Source: Oxalobacteraceae bacterium
GTDB taxonomy: Bacteria; Pseudomonadota; Gammaproteobacteria; Burkholderiales; Burkholderiaceae_D
Direction: 5' to 3'
DNA: 49,539 nucleotides
Assembly: GCA_027490465.1 (NCBI GenBank)
Contig: JAIXXZ010000093.1
Span: 1-49,539 of the forward strand
Shown in pieces: positions 28,860-36,551 of this stretch. The position numbers and the translations under genes are program-made. How positions within the stretch are numbered: position 1 is the first letter of the stretch; the number at the start of each line of letters is the position of its first letter. Below the pieces are notes generated by a model, which saw only the letters and a program-made list of their open reading frames with translations, was not told the DNA's origin and ran no database searches.

Positions 28860-30677
28860 ATGTCAATGCGAACACACTATTGCGGCCTGACCAACGAGAC
28901 ACTGATGGGCCAGACCGTCAGCCTGTGCGGCTGGGTACACCGCCGCCGCGACCACGGTGGGGTCATCTTCATTGACCTGCGCGACCGCGAAGGTCTGGTG
29001 CAAGTCGTCTGCGATCCGGATCGCGCCGATATGTTCAAGGCTGCCGAATCCGTGCGTAACGAATTTTGTTTGCGCATCATCGGTCTGGTACGTGCACGTC
29101 CTGAAGGTACCGATAACGCTAACCTCACCTCCGGCAAGATCGAGGTCTTGTGTCATGAATTGGAGGTGCTGAATCCCTCGGTCACGCCACCCTTCCAGCT
29201 CGATGATGAGAACCTGTCCGAGACCACGCGCCTCACGCATCGCGTGCTGGATTTGCGTCGTCCGCAAATGCAGCACAACTTGCGACTGCGTTACAAGGTC
29301 ACGATGGAAGTGCGCAAATTTCTCGATGAGCACGGTTTCATCGACATCGAAACCCCGATGCTCACCAAGTCCACGCCCGAAGGCGCACGTGATTACCTTG
29401 TACCTTCGCGTGTGAATGCGGGCCATTTCTTTGCGCTGCCCCAGTCGCCGCAGCTGTTCAAGCAATTGCTGATGGTGTCGAACTTTGATCGTTACTACCA
29501 GATCACCAAATGCTTCCGCGACGAAGACCTGCGCGCTGATCGTCAGCCTGAATTCACCCAGATCGATTGCGAAACCTCGTTCATGTCCGAGCAGGAAATT
29601 CGTGATCTGTTCGAAGGCATGATTCGCAAGACCTTCAAGAACACCCTCAACGTCGATCTGCCCGATCCTTTCCCCGTGATGGATTTCGCCACCGCCATGG
29701 CGAAATACGGCTCCGACAAACCCGACATGCGCGTCAAGCTCGAATTCACCGAGCTGACCGAGGTAATGAAAGACGTCGAATTCAAAGTCTTCTCGGGTGC
29801 TGCGAATATGGAAGGCGGTCGCGTGGTTGGTCTGCGCGTACCCGGTGGCGCGAATGAAAACGGCGGCATGCCACGCTCCGAAATCGACGCTTATACGCAA
29901 TTTGTCGCCATCTATGGCGCTAAAGGTCTGGCGTACATCAAGGTCAACGAAAAAGCCAAAGGCCGCGACGGTCTGCAATCACCGATCGTTAAAAACATAC
30001 ATGACGCTGCGCTGGCGCAGATCCTCGAGCGTACCGGTGCGCAGGACGGTGATTTGATTTTCTTCGGCGCCGACAAAGCCAAAGTCGTCAACGATGCCAT
30101 TGGCGCGCTGCGTGTCAAGATCGGTCACAGTGATTTCGGTCGCAAGAACGGCTTGTTCGAAGACGCTTGGCGTCCGCTGTGGGTGGTGGACTTCCCGATG
30201 TTCGAATTCGATGAAGACGCCAACCGCTGGAACGCGCTGCATCACCCCTTCACCGCGCCCAAAGCAGGTCATGAAGATTTCATCAGCACTGATCCTGGCA
30301 AGGCCATTGCCCAAGCCTATGACATGGTCTTGAATGGTTGGGAGCTCGGTGGTGGCTCAGTGCGTATTCACCGTGCCGATGTGCAGAGCAAAGTTTTTAC
30401 CGCGCTCAATATCGGAGAAGAAGAAGCCCGCCTCAAATTCGGCTTCCTGCTCGATGCACTCCAGTACGGCGCGCCGCCACACGGTGGCCTCGCGTTCGGA
30501 CTGGACCGTATCGTCACCATGATGACCGGTGCCGAATCGATTCGCGATGTGATTGCCTTCCCCAAGACTCAGCGCGCGCAATGCTTGCTGACACAGGCAC
30601 CCTCCGAGGTGGATGAGAAGCAGTTGAAAGAGCTGCATATTCGTCTTCGTGCTGTGGAGCCTGTAGTCAAGAGCTGA
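28860..30677 (+). CDS. aspS: Aspartate--tRNA ligase (probably the non-discriminating Asp/Asn type)
   Basis: The 605-residue class II enzyme is a bacterial-type AspRS: an N-terminal OB-fold anticodon domain ([22 protein letters not shown]), motif 2 ([19 protein letters not shown]), the GAD insertion domain, and motif 3 ([13 protein letters not shown]). His32 in RRDHGG and Gly83 in RPEG correspond to the pair associated with relaxed tRNA specificity in Pseudomonas-type AspRS, so it may also charge tRNA-Asn for GatCAB amidation; this is an inference. It ends the fmdB-DUF502-aspS group and is followed by a strong terminator. A diverged copy of its last 67 bases is found at 38826-38892. Confidence 0.98.
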   Translation: MSMRTHYCGLTNETLMGQTVSLCGWVHRRRDHGGVIFIDLRDREGLVQVVCDPDRADMFKAAESVRNEFCLRIIGLVRARPEGTDNANLTSGKIEVLCHELEVLNPSVTPPFQLDDENLSETTRLTHRVLDLRRPQMQHNLRLRYKVTMEVRKFLDEHGFIDIETPMLTKSTPEGARDYLVPSRVNAGHFFALPQSPQLFKQLLMVSNFDRYYQITKCFRDEDLRADRQPEFTQIDCETSFMSEQEIRDLFEGMIRKTFKNTLNVDLPDPFPVMDFATAMAKYGSDKPDMRVKLEFTELTEVMKDVEFKVFSGAANMEGGRVVGLRVPGGANENGGMPRSEIDAYTQFVAIYGAKGLAYIKVNEKAKGRDGLQSPIVKNIHDAALAQILERTGAQDGDLIFFGADKAKVVNDAIGALRVKIGHSDFGRKNGLFEDAWRPLWVVDFPMFEFDEDANRWNALHHPFTAPKAGHEDFISTDPGKAIAQAYDMVLNGWELGGGSVRIHRADVQSKVFTALNIGEEEARLKFGFLLDALQYGAPPHGGLAFGLDRIVTMMTGAESIRDVIAFPKTQRAQCLLTQAPSEVDEKQLKELHIRLRAVEPVVKS

Positions 30678-30733
30678 GGAAGTACAAATTAAATAAAACC
30701 GGAAATCCCGGGCTGTTACTTTATTTTATATAA

Positions 30734-30767
30734 ACCGGCCGGTGGACTCTGTCCCCGGCCGGTCTTT
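30734..30767 (+). terminator. Terminator of aspS, possibly shared with the convergent gene
   Basis: ACCGGCCGG (30734-30742) and CCGGCCGGT (30755-30763) form a perfect 9-bp stem with a 12-base loop, followed by CTTT. On the reverse strand it is followed by TTTATATAA, so it could also end the gene at 30795. Confidence 0.85.
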
Positions 30768-30794
30768 GTCAGAAGTCGTGGCGTCGCTTTTCCC

Positions 30795-32909
30795 CTATGC
30801 CCGGTTATCGTTATCGTTTTCTACACAATTATCGTTAACCGCGGATTTTTGCAATTCGTACTGCTCGCCGTCGTTTTCGACAACGACTCCGCTGGGATTG
30901 TCTGCGCTCTCCTTCTCACCTTGATTTCTTTTGAAGTACCAATATAAAGCGCCGGTAATGAAAGCTGAAGCTCCTAGTCCTCCTAAAACAGCGCCGATAG
31001 TTTTTGCGGCTTCATTGGATTGAACAGCCGGTTGACTCGTTTTCGTTCCTGCAGAAGTCGGTGTCGGGGCCGTGCTCATGGTGGTAGATTCGCATGATGG
31101 TACGTCGCCGGGTATTGAAACATAGTCTCCAGATGGCTCAAATAAATCAGCCTCTTTTGCAGCCAATACAAATTTCATGGTTGGCCCGCGCCATCCAGAT
31201 TTTGCTCCATCGATGACGCGCATCAGCGCTTTATGTTCGTCGACCGACAGATCCATAAAAATTCTGCGGTTGGGCTCAGATTGCCTGATGCTGTTAATTT
31301 TTGTTTCCCAGGTCCTTGCAACGTTTGCCCATCTTTTCTCATTTGTCCAAAATTTTCCCATCTCCACAGACGAATCGCAGTAGACGGATTGATCAATACA
31401 ATCGGCTTCTGCAACCAGATCCAGGCACGACTTTGCTTTTCCGAAATCGCTATTGGTCGTGATAATCACGTCGCCAGGCCGGATAAATGTTTGCATGATT
31501 AAAAGTGAGCTTTGAGCATCGCCCCGGCTCAAAACAATCAGGACATCATTGAGTCGGGTATTTCTGACGTCAAATGTATCGTCACATTCTTGCCAATTTG
31601 TCCTGTGGAGATTAGATACTCTGCTACTCAGTCCGAGTGCTTCTATATAACGCTTAAAATCCAGAGTTGTTACCGTATCGTCAGTCATGTTGATCATGTT
31701 GCGCGATACCAAATGTGTGAAGTTAGTCGGCATCATTTTTTGACCAGGATAACTGATCTTTATGTGGGGGATGCGCGGTTCTGGGCCTATTTTTTTTAAT
31801 GGACGTTTCCAAGTATTTTTCAGATTTTTAATAATAAAATTTTGTTCGTCCTCATTTAAATCGATAAAAATTCGAGTTTCCCCCTTTTCAATTTTGTCGC
31901 GAATCAAGTTAGCCAGGTTAATTTTGTGGATATACAGGTCGTTGCAAAATTCAGAAATAATGCAATTCTCGGGATTTACCAAATTCAAGCATTCTTCTTT
32001 TTGCTTGAATTGCTCATCGATTGTAATAATTTGATCGTGCGGTCGAACAAAAGCCTGCATGAGCAAAAACATCTTGTCAGGATTGCCCCGGCTCGAAATG
32101 ATAGGCATGCCATCGATGCTGACCGCAGTATTGCTGGGCCCATTCCACGCTTCCGTCATCACATTGCATGAATTGTCACAAACATCATGGCTTTCCGGAT
32201 TCCAGATCTCCACCTCGAACCCGAGTGATTCGGCATACTGCCTGAATTGTTCGTAAGATAGGCTGCCAGTTGGTAGCGTAAGCGTCGTGTTGTTCGACGC
32301 TGATGCGGAGGTTGGCGATGGCACTGGCACTGGCACTGGCACTGGCACTGGTACTAGTGCCGGCGGTTTTTTCCGCGACTCTTCAATTTGCATTCTCAAG
32401 CTGGATATGGAGACTTTTAATTCGTCAACAAAATGGTCGGCTTCCTCCAGTTTGCCGTACATTGCCGAAAGTGCTTTTTCTAAAGCCTCGTCTTCCGATG
32501 ACGTGATCCTTTTTTCGCTGCTTGGCATGCCATAAGCCATAGAAAAAGGAAGGCTGGGTAAGAAATCCATTTGCCGCACGCCTTCATTGAGGCTATTGGC
32601 CATGTGAGTCACACCCTCTTTGAAAGATCCCCAAAGTGATTTCTGGGAGGGTCGTACTCTGACGAAAACTTGCTGGTTATCAGGAATAAGACCTTGCGCT
32701 TTTTGCTCAGCGTGCCGCTTTTTAGAGGCTTCAATACTCGCCACGATCTCAGCGCGGGAAAGAGGGCGAAGGTATCGAGGGTTGCTGTTTTTTTTCCCTC
32801 GCAGGACAGGTTGTCTCACTTCGTTCCAGGCGTGCGTAATATCGGGACGCTGTGGTTGAGAGTGTTGCGAAGTAGAGTGATTTTGCAGCATAGGGGGAGC
32901 GCCATACAT
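30795..32909 (-). CDS. Candidate type III effector: 704 residues, duplicated domain, C-terminal membrane segment
   Basis: I do not recognise the family. The N-terminal 130 residues are polar, a likely coiled coil spans about 135-180, and a (Val-Pro)n linker lies at 185-199. Two copies of a domain follow (about 217-386 and 416-582): both contain a Ser-Arg-Gly stretch followed by LLMQAFVRPHD or LLIMQTFIRPGD, then IIT, a CLNLV or CLDLV segment, and RIFIDLNEDE or RIFMDLSVDE. A single membrane segment at about 637-657 (TIGAVLGGLGASAFITGALYWYF) is followed by KR and a short acidic tail. There is no N-terminal signal peptide. GAAGGTGAA precedes the ATG. A near-perfect hrp box lies 42 bases upstream of the start. 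Low G+C and unusual codon use point to acquisition. The call as effector or translocated membrane protein is inferred from the promoter and the neighbours. Confidence 0.75.
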   Translation of the reverse strand: MYGAPPMLQNHSTSQHSQPQRPDITHAWNEVRQPVLRGKKNSNPRYLRPLSRAEIVASIEASKKRHAEQKAQGLIPDNQQVFVRVRPSQKSLWGSFKEGVTHMANSLNEGVRQMDFLPSLPFSMAYGMPSSEKRITSSEDEALEKALSAMYGKLEEADHFVDELKVSISSLRMQIEESRKKPPALVPVPVPVPVPVPSPTSASASNNTTLTLPTGSLSYEQFRQYAESLGFEVEIWNPESHDVCDNSCNVMTEAWNGPSNTAVSIDGMPIISSRGNPDKMFLLMQAFVRPHDQIITIDEQFKQKEECLNLVNPENCIISEFCNDLYIHKINLANLIRDKIEKGETRIFIDLNEDEQNFIIKNLKNTWKRPLKKIGPEPRIPHIKISYPGQKMMPTNFTHLVSRNMINMTDDTVTTLDFKRYIEALGLSSRVSNLHRTNWQECDDTFDVRNTRLNDVLIVLSRGDAQSSLLIMQTFIRPGDVIITTNSDFGKAKSCLDLVAEADCIDQSVYCDSSVEMGKFWTNEKRWANVARTWETKINSIRQSEPNRRIFMDLSVDEHKALMRVIDGAKSGWRGPTMKFVLAAKEADLFEPSGDYVSIPGDVPSCESTTMSTAPTPTSAGTKTSQPAVQSNEAAKTIGAVLGGLGASAFITGALYWYFKRNQGEKESADNPSGVVVENDGEQYELQKSAVNDNCVENDNDNRA
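32320..32355. repeat. Hexanucleotide repeat (GGCACT) in the 704-residue gene
   Basis: Five perfect GGCACT units and one imperfect (GGTACT) lie inside the coding region and encode the Val-Pro linker before the first duplicated domain. Units are six bases, so length changes keep the frame. Confidence 0.92.
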
Positions 32910-32950
32910 AGCTTCACCTTCTTAATGAGTTGATATTGGGATGCATGGCT

Positions 32951-32978
32951 TGTGTGGTGAGTTGTCAGAACTTGTTCC
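32951..32978 (-). promoter_or_regulatory. hrp box (HrpL-type promoter) of the 704-residue gene
   Basis: On the reverse strand GGAACA (32978-32973), 15 bases, then CCACACA (32957-32951). This matches GGAACC-N15/16-CCACNNA at 10 of 11 fixed positions. It lies 42 bases before the ATG. Confidence 0.75.
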
Positions 32979-33051
32979 TTAGAATCGGTAATTTCATAAC
33001 GTTATAAATTTGTTCGGCTAAAAAATTGCGCAAACACCTTGATTTTTAAGA

Positions 33052-33066
33052 TGTGCGCATCGCACA
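33052..33066. repeat. Small inverted repeat upstream of the first ankyrin gene
   Basis: TGTGCG and CGCACA flank CAT just upstream of the hrp box. With the palindrome ATAACGTTAT at 32996-33005 it is the only symmetry I see in the divergent region; either could be a regulator site. Confidence 0.35.
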
Positions 33067-33090
33067 GTTGCGCCGGCTAGCCGTAATCCG

Positions 33091-33118
33091 GGAACTTATT
33101 GCCCTGTGGCTTCACACA
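33091..33118 (+). promoter_or_regulatory. hrp box of the first large ankyrin gene
   Basis: GGAACT (33091-33096), 15 bases, then TCACACA (33112-33118): 9 of 11 fixed positions of GGAACC-N15/16-CCACNNA. The end of the box lies 73 bases before the ATG at 33192, almost the same distance as at the third ankyrin gene. Confidence 0.65.
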
Positions 33119-33141
33119 AAGCCAGGACAGTTGCCGCCATT

Positions 33142-33287
33142 CGTGCGCTGCCCGTTGCTCAACGTCGTTTCAATCAGTGGAATCATTTGCTATGTCCATC
33201 CCCGGCCTCAATCTATCCTCTCCGCCTGCGCAAGTTCCGGCGCCGAATCCGCCGCAAAATCCGCCACCACGCCCTGGGTCGCCGACG
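33142..33287 (+). repeat. Copy 1 of a 146-bp leader/N-terminus cassette
   Basis: These 146 bases match 39102-39247 with two differences. The match covers 50 bases of untranslated leader and the first 32 codons of the ankyrin gene, then stops abruptly. Confidence 0.95.
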
Positions 33288-36257
33288 TTGCTTAACCGGC
33301 CCGCTCAGCACGATAGACAAGCAGAAGAAGACACAGCGTCAGGCAGTGGTTTGAAGCGGGGTCGTTCAGCAGAAGCGGATGAAGGCGGCATGGACATTGA
33401 GACATCAAGCGAGCCGGCGTTCAAGCGGCGGCGAGGCGAGAGCGCACCAGCGACACCTGAGCTGCTGCATCGTCTGATTGAGGCGGCCGATGCAGACGGT
33501 GTGCGTGCGTTGATTCAGCAAGCGCCGCAACTGCTCAATGCGTGCGATCCACAGTCAATCTTTAAAGGGCTGACGCCCCTTTGTTATGCAGCCGAAAGGG
33601 GTCTGGAGGCGATGGTTCGCTGTCTTGTGGACTGCAATGCGTCAGTGCACCATCTGTCCCTGAGTTCCATAACGCCGCTCATGGTTGCCTGCAGAAGTGG
33701 CCATCTGAGTGTCGCGCAGGTGCTCTGGCAGCACGGTGCGAATCTAGCCGCCAAAGACGACCATGGTAGAAACTGTCTGCATTATGCGGCGAATCATGGC
33801 CGTGATGCGGTGGTGGCCTGGTTGCTGGCTCAGAACATGTCTGTCAACGAGCCCGACCAGCGTGGTGTGACGCCGCTCATGTATGCCTGCGCAAAGGGTC
33901 ATCTGAGTGTCGCGCAGATGCTCCGGCAGAACGGTGCGAGTTTGGCCGCTAAAGACATCAATGGCGCTAACTGTCTGCACCACGCTGCGGCTTTTGGCCG
34001 CACTGAGATTGTAGCTTGGTTGCTGCTTCAGAAGATGTCTGTCAACGAGCCAAACCAGCATGGTTTGACGGCGCTCGTGTGTGCCTGCGTAAGGGGTCAT
34101 CTGAGTGTCGCGAAGGTGCTCCACCAGCACCGTGCGAGTTTGGCCGCCAAAGACGACCATGCTGGAAACTGTCTGCATTATGCGGCGAATCATGGCCATG
34201 ATGCGGTGGTGGCCTGGTTGCTGGCTCAGAACATGTCTGTCGACGAGCCAAACCAGCATGGTTTGACGGCGCTCATGTGTGCCTGCAGAAGTGGCCATCT
34301 GAGTGTCGCGCAGATGCTCCTGCAGAACGGTGCGAATTTGAACGCTGTAGACGTCAAAGGATGTAACTGTTTGCATTGGGCGGTGAAAAATGGACGTGAT
34401 GCGGTGGTGACCTGGTTGCTGGCTCAGAACATGTCTGTCAACGAGCCCGACCAGCGTGGTGTGACGCCGCTCATGGCTGCCTGCAGAAGTGGCCATCTGA
34501 GTATCGCTCAGGCGCTCCACCGGCGCGGTGCGAATTTGGATGCTAAAGATATCAATGGCGATAACTGTCTGCATTACGCGGCGAATCATGGCCATGATGC
34601 GGTGGTGGCCTGGTTGCTGGCTCAGAACATGTCTGTCAATGAGCCAAACCAGCATGGTTTGACGGCGCTGATGTATGCCTGCAGTAGTGGTCATCTGGGT
34701 ACTGCGCAGATACTCCTGCAGCACGGTGCGAATTTGGACGCTGTAGACGTCAAAGGATGTCACTGTTTGTATTGGGCAGCGGATCATGGCCGTGATGCGG
34801 TGGTGGCCTGGTTGCTGAGAGAGGGCATGGGTGTCGACGCGCCCACTCCGAATGGTATCACCGCGCTCATGTGTGCCCTCAGAAGCGGTCATCTGAGTGT
34901 CGCGCAGATACTCTGGCAGCACGGTGCGAATTTGTCCGCCACAGACACCCTCGGAGGAAGCGCTCTGCATGTGGGGGTTCACCAAGGTCACATAACGGTG
35001 GTGACCTGGTTGCTGGATAAGAACGTTCCAGTTGATGCTGCCGTCAAGACAGAGACGCCACTTTCCATGGCCTTCAATAAATTCAACTGGACGATGATGG
35101 CTTTGCTGATTGAGCGCGGTGCGAAGCTTGACCGTCTGAATGGGCATGATAAGCAAATCGGCGATGAGATTTTTACGCAGGCCATGAAGCATGATCGATA
35201 CGATGTGCTGCTGCAGTTAATTAGAAGGAACTGGCCTTTCCCGAAGGATTGGGACGCACTGCCCACAAGGAATTCCTCGGATGATTCTTCGGGCGATGTG
35301 GACGTCGCAGCAATGCGCAACAGGTTTGCGCTCGTCCATGATCTGGACCGAGTCTTCGGAAGGATGGTAGCGCCGCTGGACGCGGCGACAGAAGACGATT
35401 TTATCGAGCCTGCGTGGTTACTGCCAGAAACGCGATCTGATCGTCAGTCGTTCATTGAAAGCTATCTGAATCACTTGTTGGTGGCCGATCAAGAGATGTC
35501 AGGTCAGCCCATCAGTCGTCTCGAGATTTCGTCTCACCCCTTGTTCTCTTACGTTATCCACGATCAGCTAACGCGCCATCCGAGAAACTTTACTAAACTC
35601 CTTCACGCATTAGCCGGTACAGGCAGGGTGATGCCTGCGTCGCACTCACAGAAGGTGTCGCTATTCAAGCTGCAAGCCATTCAGCGTGCGTGGCAAAGTA
35701 ACCGACCTTTTCAGGACAAACATCTTTCACCGGCAACTCTGTCCATTATCGATAATGTGCTTAAGCGTCAGCTAGAGACCTTGCTGCTGGCGACCGAAGA
35801 ATATTTTTTGAAAGATCTTTCGAAATTTCCCGAAACGTTGGAACGACTCTGCAAAAAATATATCGGGTTTGGAGGGGATTTTAATGCGGCTGGCTTTACT
35901 AAAGCGCTAGCCAAGCAGGGCATTTATGCGGTGAATGCGGACCGGTTGACTGAGCTGGTCAACAAGGTTTGGGAGGAAGTTCGCTTGAAGCCGATGGATT
36001 TGCCACCGGTTACGACCATTGGGCAAGTCTATAGTTTGAGCCAGCCGCAGGTAATGGCGCGCCTGCTTCCTCAAATAAAGAAGGCAGTGCTTGAGGGTCC
36101 TAAAGAGTGGATATTACCGGGGTTTGCGAAAGGAATGGCCACCTTGCAGCAAGAAGATATGGATATTTATGCCGATCAAATCTTTGGTCAGTGGCGGCAG
36201 ATGTGGGCGGCGCTGGGGGTGGTGCTGCCCGAGGTTGTGATGTCGCAGCAGTCGTAG
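33192..36257 (+). CDS. Ankyrin-repeat protein 1, candidate type III effector (1021 residues)
   Basis: The start at 33192 (MSIPGLNLSSPP) is chosen because the third ankyrin gene begins identically; the open frame extends upstream to 33099 without support. Residues 1-33 are Ser/Pro-rich and disordered-looking, like type III secretion signals. A basic cluster FKRRRGE at 77-83, preceded by KRGR at 55-58, resembles a nuclear-localisation signal. About 16 ankyrin repeats span roughly 126-650 and are organised as near-identical pairs of 66 residues (consensus ALMCACRSGHLSVAQ and NCLHYAANHGHDAVVAWLL). A C-terminal domain of about 330 residues is shared with ankyrin protein 3 and recognised by me in no family; it ends with IFGQWRQMWAALGVVLP. 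No membrane segment or signal peptide is seen. An hrp box precedes the gene. Host-cell delivery is inferred. Confidence 0.85.
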   Translation: MSIPGLNLSSPPAQVPAPNPPQNPPPRPGSPTLLNRPAQHDRQAEEDTASGSGLKRGRSAEADEGGMDIETSSEPAFKRRRGESAPATPELLHRLIEAADADGVRALIQQAPQLLNACDPQSIFKGLTPLCYAAERGLEAMVRCLVDCNASVHHLSLSSITPLMVACRSGHLSVAQVLWQHGANLAAKDDHGRNCLHYAANHGRDAVVAWLLAQNMSVNEPDQRGVTPLMYACAKGHLSVAQMLRQNGASLAAKDINGANCLHHAAAFGRTEIVAWLLLQKMSVNEPNQHGLTALVCACVRGHLSVAKVLHQHRASLAAKDDHAGNCLHYAANHGHDAVVAWLLAQNMSVDEPNQHGLTALMCACRSGHLSVAQMLLQNGANLNAVDVKGCNCLHWAVKNGRDAVVTWLLAQNMSVNEPDQRGVTPLMAACRSGHLSIAQALHRRGANLDAKDINGDNCLHYAANHGHDAVVAWLLAQNMSVNEPNQHGLTALMYACSSGHLGTAQILLQHGANLDAVDVKGCHCLYWAADHGRDAVVAWLLREGMGVDAPTPNGITALMCALRSGHLSVAQILWQHGANLSATDTLGGSALHVGVHQGHITVVTWLLDKNVPVDAAVKTETPLSMAFNKFNWTMMALLIERGAKLDRLNGHDKQIGDEIFTQAMKHDRYDVLLQLIRRNWPFPKDWDALPTRNSSDDSSGDVDVAAMRNRFALVHDLDRVFGRMVAPLDAATEDDFIEPAWLLPETRSDRQSFIESYLNHLLVADQEMSGQPISRLEISSHPLFSYVIHDQLTRHPRNFTKLLHALAGTGRVMPASHSQKVSLFKLQAIQRAWQSNRPFQDKHLSPATLSIIDNVLKRQLETLLLATEEYFLKDLSKFPETLERLCKKYIGFGGDFNAAGFTKALAKQGIYAVNADRLTELVNKVWEEVRLKPMDLPPVTTIGQVYSLSQPQVMARLLPQIKKAVLEGPKEWILPGFAKGMATLQQEDMDIYADQIFGQWRQMWAALGVVLPEVVMSQQS
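33771..34958 (+). repeat. 396-bp (2 x 198-bp) tandem super-repeat inside ankyrin gene 1
   Basis: The sequence AACTGTCTGCATTA(T/C)GCGGCG begins at 33771, 34167 and 34563, each exactly 396 bases apart (12 ankyrin-length units of 33 bases, or four repeats of 33 codons). Within each unit two 198-bp halves alternate. Long identical stretches between units suggest recent duplication or conversion. Confidence 0.85.
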
Positions 36258-36311
36258 AGTAAACCGGGCAAAGTCCTTTGCAATTGATGTACTGCGCGAT
36301 TACTACAGATT

Positions 36312-36374
36312 ATGCCCGCCCCCAAAATCCCTGACGTCGTTCTCATCGTCATTCTCGTCGATTTTCCTATGTGA
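36312..36374 (+). pseudogene. Degenerate copy of the nudB 5' end after ankyrin gene 1
   Basis: The 20-codon frame MPAPKIPDVVLIVILV and a few residues more, then a stop, aligns with the nudB start MSVPKIPESVLVVIHT. Over the first 14 codons 33 of 42 bases agree. It lies 54 bases after the ankyrin stop codon, the same relation as ankyrin gene 3 to intact nudB (46 bases). The rest of nudB is missing. Confidence 0.75.
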
Positions 36375-36458
36375 TCGCCTTTTAGAAAACCTGGCGCGTG
36401 TTTTGATTCATGCAAGCCAGCCTGCGGATTGATTTTCCCGGCCGATTTTCCTTTTTGC

Positions 36459-36486
36459 TGAACTCGGATAGTAGCGCTGTTACAAA
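36459..36486 (+). promoter_or_regulatory. Degenerate hrp-box-like element before ankyrin gene 2
   Basis: TGAACT, 15 bases, TTACAAA: only 7 of 11 fixed positions match. A match this weak is expected by chance in a region of this size, but its distance to the start (65 bases) fits the other ankyrin genes. Confidence 0.25.
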
Positions 36487-36551
36487 CATTCGCTTCCACA
36501 TGACTAGGGACTATTGGGGATGCGGCACCCTACGACCCACTCGAGATCATC

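Noticed and set aside
33560..35140. The regular DNA repeats as a CRISPR array
   Set aside because: The repeats are 198/396 bp, protein-coding and without unique spacers, so they are ankyrin repeats.
33744..35192. A 482-residue open frame on the reverse strand inside ankyrin gene 1, and a similar 305-residue one at 39737-40654 inside ankyrin gene 3
   Set aside because: Both are periodic by-products of the coding repeats on the other strand; they have no ribosome-binding site and no independent family sequence.
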